Source of the DNA: Bordetella parapertussis
Lineage (GTDB): Bacteria; Pseudomonadota; Gammaproteobacteria; Burkholderiales; Burkholderiaceae_C
NCBI GenBank assembly: GCA_945882755.1
Contig: CAMCWS010000051.1
Location: 1-14,876 of the forward strand
Reading direction: 5' to 3'
Length of the DNA stretch: 14,876 nt
The notes below the pieces were generated by a model. It was given only the letters and a program-made list of their open reading frames with translations, ran no database searches and was not told the origin of the DNA. Positions 6,925 to 14,876 of this stretch are shown in pieces (positions within the stretch are counted from its first letter, which is position 1; the number at the start of each line of letters is the position of its first letter). The position numbers were made by a program, and so were the translations under genes.

Positions 6925-7332
6925 GTGCCGAGAGCAAAAAAAACATGGGGCGAGAAGATGAACGCAAAGCCGCTCCATCACGTCATCCTTGACAAGGATT
7001 TTGCGGGCATACCCAAAGGGTCAAAACTGCACATTTCCTCCCCAGTTGAAGTCGCGGCCGAGTTGAAAAAAATCCCGCCAGGCTCAACCATGTCGGTACA
7101 AGCTTTCAGACGAAAGCTGGCAGAGAAAAACAAATGCGATGCCACGTGCCCAGTCTCTACGTCCATCTTCCTCAAAACAGTGGCGGAGCATGCTTGGGAA
7201 GAATACAACCGGACCGGCAGCACGCAAGACCTAGCCCCGTTTTGGCGGACTGTCGATGCAAGCTCACCCTTGGCCAAAAAACTGAGTTTCGATTCAGCGT
7301 GGATTGACTTGCAAAGAGAACTTGAAGCGTGA
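6925..7332 (+). CDS. Small MGMT-like (alkyltransferase-fold) protein, function unknown
   Basis: A 135-residue cytoplasmic protein. The central part (IPPGSTMSVQAFRRKLAEKN, then ATCPVSTSIFLKTVAEHA, then LAPFWRTVD) resembles, from memory, small proteins annotated as MGMT family, which have a winged-helix alkyltransferase-like fold. The alkyl-acceptor PCHR motif of true methylguanine methyltransferases is absent. Only Cys71 and Cys75 occur, in CDATC. An alkyl-acceptor role is therefore not supported, but DNA binding is plausible. The GTG start at 6925 has GGAG six bases upstream, overlapping the end of the preceding gene, so the two are coupled. The C-terminus is shorter than in the relatives I recall. 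Confidence 0.7.
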   Translation: MPRAKKTWGEKMNAKPLHHVILDKDFAGIPKGSKLHISSPVEVAAELKKIPPGSTMSVQAFRRKLAEKNKCDATCPVSTSIFLKTVAEHAWEEYNRTGSTQDLAPFWRTVDASSPLAKKLSFDSAWIDLQRELEA

Positions 7333-7380
7333 TTTCAGCTGTTAAAAGCGCATCAGCACTGAAGCTTAAGAAGAAAAAAT

Positions 7381-7472
7381 TGGCGGAAAGAGAGGGATTC
7401 GAACCCTCGGTACAGGTAAACCTGTACGCCGGATTTCGAATCCGGTGCATTCGACCACTCTGCCATCTTTCC
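7381..7472 (-). tRNA. tRNA-Ser (anticodon CGA), with encoded CCA
   Basis: The acceptor stem GGAAAGA pairs with TCTTTCC, followed by G73 and an encoded CCA. The anticodon stem CCGGA/TCCGG encloses TTCGAAA, giving anticodon CGA, which reads UCG. The variable arm is long (TACAGG, TTTA loop, CCTGTA), as in class II tRNAs. The T arm is GAGGG-TTCGAAT-CCCTC. A T-rich tract follows the 3' end and may serve as terminator. Confidence 0.97.
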
Positions 7473-7503
7473 TGACTGTCGATAGTACTGAAATTTTAAA
7501 GCT

Positions 7504-7995
7504 TCAAGGCTTGGTGGGAACCGCATCCTCGACGGGTACAGGTTTTTTAGCTACTGCAGGCAAAGCCGCATTGGCATTTCGGGGTGCCAGCGTCAAAATC
7601 ACCAGCGCTGAACCACCGGCCAGGGGATTACCTTCTTGAATTTCAATGGTGACATTGCGCTCGCCTTTGTTGAACACCAGCACACTGGACTTGGCTCGAA
7701 CGGCAGACAACAAGGTCCAGCCTTGGCTGGGGTAGTTTTCTAGGAAATAGCTGTAAGCCGAGGTGGTGTCACGGGCTGAATCCATCACCACACGACCCAC
7801 CCAATTTTCACCAGTGCCAATCACCAGCGACTGCTCATGCAAGATGCGAGCGCCTGGCGGCAACTGGGTTTGCCCCAGCAAATCTGCCCCAGACATATCC
7901 ACAGTGGAAGACGTTCTGCCAGCCCCCATCGGCATATTGGCGCAAGCCACCAGCGTCAGCAAGACAGTACTTACAACAACAGGTAAAAAGCGCAT
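7504..7995 (-). CDS. Predicted lipoprotein of unknown function
   Basis: A 163-residue protein with a lipoprotein signal peptide. Basic residue 2 is followed by a hydrophobic stretch and the lipobox LVAC, placing the lipidated Cys at residue 18. The mature domain has no motif I can name. It resembles small uncharacterised outer-membrane lipoproteins, with a hydrophobic core around SSVLVFNKGERNVTIEI and a Pro/Lys-rich tail. The reading frame is open upstream into serS (to 8103). ATG 7995 is chosen because it has AAGGA at good spacing and gives the signal peptide at the N-terminus. It lies 19 bases after serS and 31 bases before tRNA-Ser, on the same strand. Confidence 0.85.
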   Translation of the reverse strand: MRFLPVVVSTVLLTLVACANMPMGAGRTSSTVDMSGADLLGQTQLPPGARILHEQSLVIGTGENWVGRVVMDSARDTTSAYSYFLENYPSQGWTLLSAVRAKSSVLVFNKGERNVTIEIQEGNPLAGGSALVILTLAPRNANAALPAVAKKPVPVEDAVPTKP

Positions 7996-8014
7996 AAAAA
8001 GTCCTTTGAAGGGG

Positions 8015-9349
<1,335 letters not shown>

Positions 9350-9357
9350 CTAGGGCG

Positions 9358-10296
9358 TCAGTCGTTTCGCAAGCCCTTGGGCAAGGGAAATTTCACGGTT
9401 TCTTGAACGCCATCGAGCGTGCGTACAGAGGTGGCACCTAGCTCACGCAAGCGGCTGATGACCTGCTGCACCAAAATATCAGGCGCTGAGGCACCAGCCG
9501 TCAAGCCTATGCGCTGCTTGCCTTCCAACCAAGCCGCGTCAAGTTCACCTGCGTGGTCAACCATGTAACTGGGGGTGCCGTATTTGGCGGCCACGTCACG
9601 CAAACGGTTGCTGTTGGAACTGCTGGGGCTGCCCACCACAATCACCACATCCACCTGCGGACTTAGTACCTTGATGGCGTCTTGTCGGTTTTGTGTGGCG
9701 TAGCAAATATCTTGCTGCTTGGGTTCACGCACCTGCGGAAAGCGCTTTTTCACAGCCGCCATGATCTCGGCGGCATCATCCACACTGAGGGTGGTTTGCG
9801 TCACCACGGCCAACAAGCTGGTTTGCCCAGGCTCGACCTTCCACACGTCGTCAGCGTCTTCCACCAAATGGATGCCGTTGGGGAGTTGCCCCATGGTGCC
9901 TTCCACTTCGGGGTGTCCTTTGTGGCCAATCATGATGAACTCATAGCCCTCTTTATGCAGCTTGGCGACTTCCACATGCACTTTGGTGACCAGCGGACAG
10001 GTGGCATCAAAGATGCGAAAACCACGACGAACCGCCTCGTGTTCGACCTCTTTGGGTACGCCGTGGGCGCTGAACACCAAGGTGGCACCAGCGGGCACAT
10101 CGTTCAAGTCTTCAATGAAGATGGCGCCACGGGAGCGCAAATCCTCCACCACATGGGTGTTGTGCACAATCTCATGACGCACATAAATGGGCGAGCCAAA
10201 TTTGGTCAAAGCGTGCTCGACGATGTCGATGGCACGGTCCACTCCTGCACAAAAGCCACGCGGCTCGGCCAACACAATTTCTTGTAAGTCAGGCAT
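9358..10296 (-). CDS. ispH: 4-hydroxy-3-methylbut-2-enyl diphosphate reductase
   Basis: Last enzyme of the MEP isoprenoid pathway. It reduces HMBPP to IPP and DMAPP with a [4Fe-4S] cluster. The 312-residue protein has all three cluster cysteines: Cys16 (PRGFCAGVDRA), Cys100 (FDATCPLVTKVH) and Cys198 (DICYATQNRQ). The proton-donor Glu is in HPEVEGTMGQ, and the substrate-binding SSSNSNRL segment is intact. ATG 10296 follows the fkpB stop with no gap (TGA-ATG), so the two are translationally coupled. The same fkpB-ispH pairing occurs in Escherichia coli. Confidence 0.98.
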   Translation of the reverse strand: MPDLQEIVLAEPRGFCAGVDRAIDIVEHALTKFGSPIYVRHEIVHNTHVVEDLRSRGAIFIEDLNDVPAGATLVFSAHGVPKEVEHEAVRRGFRIFDATCPLVTKVHVEVAKLHKEGYEFIMIGHKGHPEVEGTMGQLPNGIHLVEDADDVWKVEPGQTSLLAVVTQTTLSVDDAAEIMAAVKKRFPQVREPKQQDICYATQNRQDAIKVLSPQVDVVIVVGSPSSSNSNRLRDVAAKYGTPSYMVDHAGELDAAWLEGKQRIGLTAGASAPDILVQQVISRLRELGATSVRTLDGVQETVKFPLPKGLRND

Positions 10297-10746
10297 TCAA
10301 AGCACCCCTATCACTTGGACTTCCAAACTGACGGCTTGCCCCGCCAGTGGATGGTTGAAATCAAACAAAATCGCGTCATCGCCCAGTTGCACAACCGCGC
10401 CTGCATACTTGCCTTCGTTGTTGGGGGCGGGAAACTCCACCACCTCGCCCAACAAATACGCAGCATCCGCATCGCCAAAGGTCGCCAACAACTGCTTTGG
10501 GACCCATTGCAACATATCGGGGTTACGCTGTCCAAAAGCTTCGCCAGCGGCCATCTGAACGGTGACATGCTCGCCTTCAGCCAACCCCAGCAAGCGAGCC
10601 TCTATGGCGGGGGCCAATTCGGCGTTGCCCAAAGACAAGGTGGCGGGGGGGCCACCAAAAGTGTTGATGATGTCGCCTTGCGGACCGCTCAAGCGGTAGT
10701 GCAAAGTGAGGAACGAACCGGCTTCAATCGTGGGGGGTGCTTGCAT
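10297..10746 (-). CDS. fkpB: FKBP-type peptidyl-prolyl cis-trans isomerase, SlpA/FkpB type
   Basis: Cytoplasmic prolyl isomerase/chaperone of 149 residues. The FKBP core (about 8-70) is interrupted by the insert-in-flap domain (about 75-125) typical of the SlyD/SlpA group. The signature DFNHPLAGQ at 129-137 closes the FKBP fold. There is no His/Met-rich metal-binding tail, which favours SlpA over SlyD. It is the first gene of the minus-strand run and is divergent from radC. The start at 10746 is the first ATG of the frame in a 118-base divergent intergenic region. The ribosome site is weak (AAAAGA). Confidence 0.93.
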   Translation of the reverse strand: MQAPPTIEAGSFLTLHYRLSGPQGDIINTFGGPPATLSLGNAELAPAIEARLLGLAEGEHVTVQMAAGEAFGQRNPDMLQWVPKQLLATFGDADAAYLLGEVVEFPAPNNEGKYAGAVVQLGDDAILFDFNHPLAGQAVSLEVQVIGVL

Positions 10747-10806
10747 GTGGGTCTTTTGTAAACTGAAACTATTGTAGAAAGGCCATGGATCACATTACCC
10801 AGCGGT

Positions 10807-10824
10807 CTTGGCGCACTTGGCGCA
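10807..10824. repeat. Tandem 9-bp repeat (CTTGGCGCA twice)
   Basis: Two perfect adjacent copies of CTTGGCGCA lie in the fkpB-radC divergent intergenic region (10747-10864). They fall inside a 19-codon open frame, ATG 10785 to TGA 10842-10844, giving a WRTWRT peptide. That frame has AAAGG only two bases before its ATG, and I do not call it a gene. Confidence 0.6.
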
Positions 10825-10864
10825 CCCCTAAACAGCCGCGATGATGAGACTCGTTTAACCCACC

Positions 10865-11566
10865 ATGCTTTTGACCCTTCCCTTTGCCATGCAACTGCAA
10901 GATTTGCCCAAAGCCATGCGTCCCCGCGAGAAATTGCTAACGCTGGGCAGCCAAGCGCTGACCGATGTTGAACTGCTGTCGGTCTTGCTGGGCAGTGGTT
11001 TGCCCGGCCAAAGTGTGCTGCAACTTGCCCAAAGTTTGCTCGACCGTTTCCAAGGCTTGGCCGGTTTGCTCCATGCCAGCCCCGAGCATTTGCGCCATAC
11101 CAAAGGCTTGGGTGGACTGGCTCGACGTTCGCAATTGTTGGCTGTGGTTGAGTTGTCACGCCGTGCCTTGCTGCAAAAAATGCGGGCCCGCGACATCATG
11201 ACCGACCCCGACAACGTCAAACAGTTTTTGCAACTTCAGCTGGGCCAGCAACCGCGTGAGGTGTTTGGGGTCTTGTTTTTAGATGGCCAAAACCGCCTGC
11301 TGCGCTTTGAAGAAATGTTCAGCGGCACCTTGAACCAAACATCCGTTTATCCCCGCGAAGTGGTCAAACTGGCACTCTTGCTGGGTGCTTGCGCGGTGAT
11401 TTTTTCGCACAACCACCCCAGCGGCGAGGTACGCCCCTCGCAAGCTGACGAAAAACTCACCCAAGCCTTGCGAACTGCGTTGGCCTTGGTCGATATTCGG
11501 GTGCTAGACCATGTCATCGTGGGGCCTGGGCGCTGCTGGTCTATGGCGGAGCACAGCGGATGGTGA
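10865..11566 (+). CDS. radC: RadC family protein (JAMM/MPN+ fold)
   Basis: The 233-residue protein has an N-terminal UPF0758 helix-hairpin-helix-like region (HTKGLGGLARRSQL near 80-90) and a C-terminal JAMM domain. The metal triad is His182, His184 and Asp195 in SHNHPSGEVRPSQAD, and the protein ends in a normal LDHVIVGPGRCWSMAE segment. RadC was historically linked to DNA repair, but its biochemical role is not settled. A start at ATG 10889 (MQLQDLPKAMRPREKLL) aligns better with most RadC proteins. Neither start has a clear ribosome site, so the longer form is given. Its end overlaps the Smr gene by 7 bases. Confidence 0.93.
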   Translation: MLLTLPFAMQLQDLPKAMRPREKLLTLGSQALTDVELLSVLLGSGLPGQSVLQLAQSLLDRFQGLAGLLHASPEHLRHTKGLGGLARRSQLLAVVELSRRALLQKMRARDIMTDPDNVKQFLQLQLGQQPREVFGVLFLDGQNRLLRFEEMFSGTLNQTSVYPREVVKLALLLGACAVIFSHNHPSGEVRPSQADEKLTQALRTALALVDIRVLDHVIVGPGRCWSMAEHSGW

Positions 11567-12192
11567 AAGCACGCAGTTTGCAAGACTTGGCAGCCATCAA
11601 GAACCAACTCAAAGCCAAGGCTGAAAAGGCAGCCGCACTAGAAGCGGCCAAGCTTGAAGCGCTGCGCCGCGCCAATGCCGAGAAAAATTTGTTCATTCAT
11701 GCAGTGGGTGCAGTGACCACACTCGACCATGCGCCAAGGGTGAGTTTGTCGCCCGAACCTGCCAAACCCTTGGCCCAACAACAACGCCTTGATGACGTCA
11801 ATGTGCTGCGCGAAAGCCTGAGCGACGACTTCGATGTCTCAACCCTGCTCGATACCGACGACGAACTCAGCTACCGCAGCCAAGGCATAGGCACCGATGT
11901 CACCCAAAAGCTGCGCAAAGGGCATTGGAGCTTGCAAGGGCAAATCGATTTGCATGGCTTGCGAAGTGATGAGGCCCGTGAGGCTTTGGGTCAATTTATC
12001 CGCGACGCCACCAAACGCGGTTGGCGTTGTGTCCGGGTGGTGCATGGCAAGGGCCTAGGGTCGCCTGGCAAAACGCCTGTACTCAAAGCCAAGGTGCAGC
12101 GTTGGTTGGTGCAAAAAACCGAGGTACTGGCGTTTGTGCAAGCCAAAGGCTCAGAGGGCGGCGCAGGTGCTTTGGTGGTGCTGCTGAAATAA
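11560..12192 (+). CDS. Smr-domain protein (MutS2-type C-terminal domain)
   Basis: A 210-residue cytoplasmic protein. The N-terminal third is a charged, Ala/Lys-rich helix (about 1-45), then a low-complexity linker. The C-terminal Smr domain (about 120-210) has IDLHG at 129-133, the HGKG motif at 162-165 and the terminal GGAGALVVLL strand. Smr domains nick or bind DNA or RNA, and stand-alone members such as YdaL/SmrA/SmrB have this layout. The ATG at 11560 overlaps the radC end (7 bases), with GGAG eight bases upstream, so the two are translationally coupled. The substrate is not known from sequence. Confidence 0.92.
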   Translation: MVKARSLQDLAAIKNQLKAKAEKAAALEAAKLEALRRANAEKNLFIHAVGAVTTLDHAPRVSLSPEPAKPLAQQQRLDDVNVLRESLSDDFDVSTLLDTDDELSYRSQGIGTDVTQKLRKGHWSLQGQIDLHGLRSDEAREALGQFIRDATKRGWRCVRVVHGKGLGSPGKTPVLKAKVQRWLVQKTEVLAFVQAKGSEGGAGALVVLLK

Positions 12193-12211
12193 TTGGGATC
12201 TGACCCCAATT
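12191..12211. repeat. Imperfect palindrome at the end of the Smr gene, possible bidirectional terminator or REP-like unit
   Basis: The arms AATTGGG (12191-12197) and CCCAATT (12205-12211) are separated by seven bases. Allowing one mismatch, pairing extends through TC/GA in the loop. It overlaps the Smr stop codon and lies between convergent genes. No T-run follows on the plus strand, so termination efficiency is doubtful. The sequence resembles GGGGTC/GACCCC palindromes that are dispersed in many proteobacterial genomes. Confidence 0.55.
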
Positions 12212-12214
12212 AAT

Positions 12215-12242
12215 CGTCATGGCGAGCGAAGCGAAGCGATCT
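12215..12242. repeat. Short dispersed-repeat-like sequence (GTCATGGCGAGCGAAGCG type)
   Basis: The stretch contains GTCATGGCGAGCGAAGCG followed by AAGCGATCT and abuts the permease stop codon. From memory it matches the GTCATTGCGAGC...GAAGCAATC family of intergenic repeats found in unrelated bacteria, with two substitutions making GGCG and GCGATC. Membership is a recollection, not a search result. Confidence 0.45.
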
Positions 12243-12244
12243 GC

Positions 12245-14719
12245 TCAAACCGCTTGCCGCAAAGTGTCCACCACCGGGCGGCGCAGCACCTCACGCAAAC
12301 CCCACCAACCGGCACCCCAAGCCAATAAAGCACCGCTGAGCACCCCAAATAAAGGTACCCAAGGCGACGCTGTCCAAGCAAACTCAAACACATACCGCGC
12401 CAAGCCCCAACCCATGGCCACCGCCACCATTGCGGCCAAGGCCCCAGACAGAGCGCCCACGCCCAGCAATTCAGCGGTTTGCACTTGGCGCAGCAACTGG
12501 TTACCCGCACCCAGTGCCCGCAGCACTGCGTATTCACGGGCACGCTCTTCACGGGTGGCCGTCACGGCAGCAAACAACACCACCATACCCGCTGCCAAGG
12601 TGAACGCAAACAAAAACTCCACCGCACCAATCACCTGCCCCAAGACCTTTTGTATTTGGTTGATGGTGGCGCCCATGTCCACATTGGTGATGTTGGGGAA
12701 GCGGTTGACCAAGGCATTGTCAAAGCCGGCCTGAGCGGGTGCGCGGTAGGCGGCGATATAGGTCATGGGTATATCGGGCATGGCTGAAACCGGATAGATG
12801 GCAAAGAAATTGGCACGCATAGACGTCCAATCGACCCGCCGAACAGAGGTGACGCGCACATCCACCACCACACCTGCCATGTCAAAACGCAGTTGGTCGC
12901 CCAGCTTGAGTTGCAAGGTTTTGGCAATCCCCTCCTCCATGCTGATGGCGTTGGTTTCTTCTGGTTTCCAAGTGCCTTGCACGACTTGGTTGTGGGCAGG
13001 GGCTTGAGCGGCGTGCGAGATATTGAATTCCCGTTCAATCAAACGCTGCGCACGCTCATCGGTATAGCGCTCAGCGCGGACGTTTTCGCCATTGATTTGA
13101 ACCAGTCTTCCTCGCAGCATGGGGTACCAGTCCCGTTTGGCGACACCCGCTTCATCCAAGGTTTGTAAAAATTCTTGCGACTGTGTGGGCTGAATATTGA
13201 TGACAAAGCGGTTAGGCGCGTCCGCTGGTGTGGCGTTGCGCCAGCTGTCGACCAAATCGGTACGCAACAGCACCAGCAACATCAGAGCCAGCAAACCGAC
13301 CGACAAGGCACTGACCTGCACCACGGTGTAGCCTGGGCGGGCACTGATCTGCCGAGTAGCCATGCGCAACCAAATAGGCAGACCGCTGATCTGCATCACG
13401 CGGCGCAAACCCATCACTCCCAGCCACGCCATGCCGGCAAATACCAACACCGCAACAGCAAAGCCGCCCACCACCATGGAACCCAACCAAAGGTCGCGAC
13501 TGGCGCTCAGCAGCAAGGCAGAGAAACCCAACAAACCCAAACCCATCACACCCAAAGACGTTGCCCGCAAGGGGCCAAGGTCACGGCGTATCACCCGCAA
13601 AGCTGGCACTTGTGCCAGTTGCAAAATAGGCGGCAAACCGAAGGCTGCGAGCAAGGTCAAGCCTGAACCCAAACCTTGCCAAAACGGCGCGATGCTGGGT
13701 GCGGGCAAATCGGTCTCCACCAAACCTGCCAGCAAAGAGATAAACACTTGGTGCAAACCATAGCCCAGCAACAAACCCAATACGCTGGCGAATAAACCCA
13801 CGGTGAAGAACTCAATCACATACACCGTCAAGATATGCCGCTGGCTTTGCCCCAGCACCCGCAGCATGGCGCAGTCATCCAAATGCCTTGCCGCAAAACC
13901 TCGGGCCGCCAAAGCCACAGCCACAGCGCTGAGCAATGCGGCCAAGAGTGCCACCAAATGCAAAAACTTCTCGGCACGGTCCAAGGTTTGGCGCATTTCA
14001 GGCCGCCCCGCCTCCAAGGTTTCCACCCGCATCCCGCGTCCCTCGGGCTGCTTCACATAGACATCGGCCCAAGCCACAAAGTCGCTGACCTTGTTGGGCG
14101 ACCCAATCACGGCCAGTCGCCAGTTGAGACGGCTGGCCGGCTGCACCAACTGGGTGGCAGGCAAATCGGCTTGGTTCATCATCGCCCTGGGGGCGAAGTT
14201 CATGAATCCGGCGCCCCTGTCCGGCTCGCTGAGCAGCACCTCGGCAATTCGAAGTCTGCGCTCACCTAGCGATAGCTCATCACCCAGCTTGAGTTCTAAA
14301 GCCTCCATCAGGGCTGGTTCCACCCATACCTCGCCGCTGGCAGGTACGCGGTCGGTGACGGGCACGGGACGGTCAATTTGCAAGCGACCGCGCAAAGGGT
14401 AGCCATCGGCGACCGACTTCAAAGCCACCAAACGGCTAGCCCCTTGGCTGCTTCGGGCCATGGTGGGAAAGCTCAAGGTGGTGGCCGAGCGCAAGCCCAA
14501 CTGCTTGGCTTTGTCTAGTACTTCAGCGGGAATCTCATGGTCGCTGGCAATCACCGCATCGCCACCCAACAACTGGCGGGCATCGCGTTGCAAGCCGCCT
14601 TCGATACGGTCGGCCAAAAAACCCACCGAAGTCAAAGCCGCCACACCCAAAGCCACAGCCACCCAGAGCAAGCGCAATTCGCCAGCTCGGGCGTCGCGCC
14701 ACAAAGCTCGCCAAGCCAT
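12245..14719 (-). CDS. FtsX-family ABC transporter permease (YbbP-like)
   Basis: Large inner-membrane permease of 824 residues. There is one N-terminal helix (about 17-37) and then a periplasmic MacB-like region (about 40-245). The first FtsX module, about 250-370, carries AARHLDDCAMLRVLGQSQRH. A hydrophobic linker with several helices (about 385-435 and 465-490) and a second periplasmic region follow. The second FtsX module, about 695-815, carries TREERAREYAVLRALGA. This two-module layout matches the YbbP group, whose partner ATPase (YbbA) is usually adjacent but is not in this window. Those systems are thought to extract lipids or lipoproteins from the membrane, a family inference. The frame is open to 14815, but ATG 14719 gives the family's normal N-terminus (AWRALWRDARAGELRLL) and lies 10 bases after the hslR stop. 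ATG 14758 is the alternative. Confidence 0.9.
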   Translation of the reverse strand: MAWRALWRDARAGELRLLWVAVALGVAALTSVGFLADRIEGGLQRDARQLLGGDAVIASDHEIPAEVLDKAKQLGLRSATTLSFPTMARSSQGASRLVALKSVADGYPLRGRLQIDRPVPVTDRVPASGEVWVEPALMEALELKLGDELSLGERRLRIAEVLLSEPDRGAGFMNFAPRAMMNQADLPATQLVQPASRLNWRLAVIGSPNKVSDFVAWADVYVKQPEGRGMRVETLEAGRPEMRQTLDRAEKFLHLVALLAALLSAVAVALAARGFAARHLDDCAMLRVLGQSQRHILTVYVIEFFTVGLFASVLGLLLGYGLHQVFISLLAGLVETDLPAPSIAPFWQGLGSGLTLLAAFGLPPILQLAQVPALRVIRRDLGPLRATSLGVMGLGLLGFSALLLSASRDLWLGSMVVGGFAVAVLVFAGMAWLGVMGLRRVMQISGLPIWLRMATRQISARPGYTVVQVSALSVGLLALMLLVLLRTDLVDSWRNATPADAPNRFVINIQPTQSQEFLQTLDEAGVAKRDWYPMLRGRLVQINGENVRAERYTDERAQRLIEREFNISHAAQAPAHNQVVQGTWKPEETNAISMEEGIAKTLQLKLGDQLRFDMAGVVVDVRVTSVRRVDWTSMRANFFAIYPVSAMPDIPMTYIAAYRAPAQAGFDNALVNRFPNITNVDMGATINQIQKVLGQVIGAVEFLFAFTLAAGMVVLFAAVTATREERAREYAVLRALGAGNQLLRQVQTAELLGVGALSGALAAMVAVAMGWGLARYVFEFAWTASPWVPLFGVLSGALLAWGAGWWGLREVLRRPVVDTLRQAV

Positions 14720-14729
14720 CGTCCATAAA

Positions 14730-14876
14730 TTAATCAATTGATGCACTCCATCGGTCATCCCAGCCATGCTGGGCTTGTTGCAATTCGCGCCTATCGCGCT
14801 TGGTCGGACGCCCATGCTCTATAGACAGGGCGGGTTCTTTGGCAAAACGACGCTGCTGGACATAAGCGTCTTTGGC
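14730..14876 (-). CDS. hslR: Heat-shock protein 15 (ribosome-associated S4-domain RNA-binding protein), C-terminal part
   Basis: Only the last 48 codons are inside the window, in the frame ending at TAA 14730-14732. The tail shows HGRPTKRDRRELQQ and ends in WDDRWSASID. This closely matches the C-terminus of Hsp15/HslR in beta- and gammaproteobacteria (GRPTKRDRR followed by a WxxRWSAS-type ending). Hsp15 binds stalled 50S subunits that carry peptidyl-tRNA and helps recycle them. The S4 domain itself lies beyond the right edge. The gene is co-oriented with the FtsX permease, 10 bases apart. Confidence 0.8.
   Translation of the reverse strand, partial: AKDAYVQQRRFAKEPALSIEHGRPTKRDRRELQQAQHGWDDRWSASID

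Noticed and set aside
12219..12734. Plus-strand open frame opposite the permease 3' end
   Set aside because: It is rich in Ser, Thr, Ala and Pro, with no domain, as expected for the antisense of a G+C-rich gene. The permease frame explains the sequence.

Overview
The window looks like chromosome from a betaproteobacterium of the Burkholderiales, most likely Comamonadaceae (a freshwater Limnohabitans/Rhodoferax-like genome would fit). This rests on the style of the proteins and on the housekeeping run fkpB-ispH-serS next to radC. It is inference, because there is no rRNA or other taxonomic marker here.

Left region (1-4482), accessory. A nearly complete [2Fe-2S] subunit of a molybdenum hydroxylase (isoquinoline 1-oxidoreductase/aldehyde oxidase type) runs off the left edge. 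It is divergent from a FecA-like TonB-dependent outer-membrane receptor. The receptor is convergent with a NarL/DesK-type two-component pair (sensor kinase then response regulator, overlapping by 4 bp). The divergent promoter region holds two copies of TTTCCCTAGG. Each points toward its own gene and lies about 60 bp before the start codon. A weaker relative, TTTCCCTTAA, lies ahead of the kinase gene. I read these as candidate operators of the adjacent response regulator, which would make this a small uncharacterised uptake-plus-oxidation regulon.

Middle region (4483-5135), gene decay. No intact gene is present. The 3' ends of two lost genes sit back to back: the C-terminus of an AMP-binding acyl-CoA synthetase on the minus strand and the C-terminus of a thiamine-diphosphate enzyme on the plus strand. 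One deletion removing the 5' halves and shared promoter of a divergent pair would explain this. An intact GntR/FCD regulator follows (5136-5792) and may have lost its target.

Region 5797-7332: a glyoxalase II-type hydrolase (minus), then a two-gene plus-strand unit coding for a small secreted protein and an MGMT-like small protein.

Region 7381-10746 (minus): fkpB, ispH, serS, a lipoprotein gene and tRNA-Ser(CGA) in a tight co-oriented run, so seryl-tRNA synthetase lies next to one of its own substrates.

Region 10865-12192 (plus): radC overlapping an Smr-domain gene. It ends in an imperfect palindrome and a short dispersed-repeat-like sequence, which separate it from the convergent minus-strand pair hslR (partial, right edge) and a large FtsX-family ABC permease.

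No CRISPR array, insertion sequence, integrase, rRNA or phage gene was seen.
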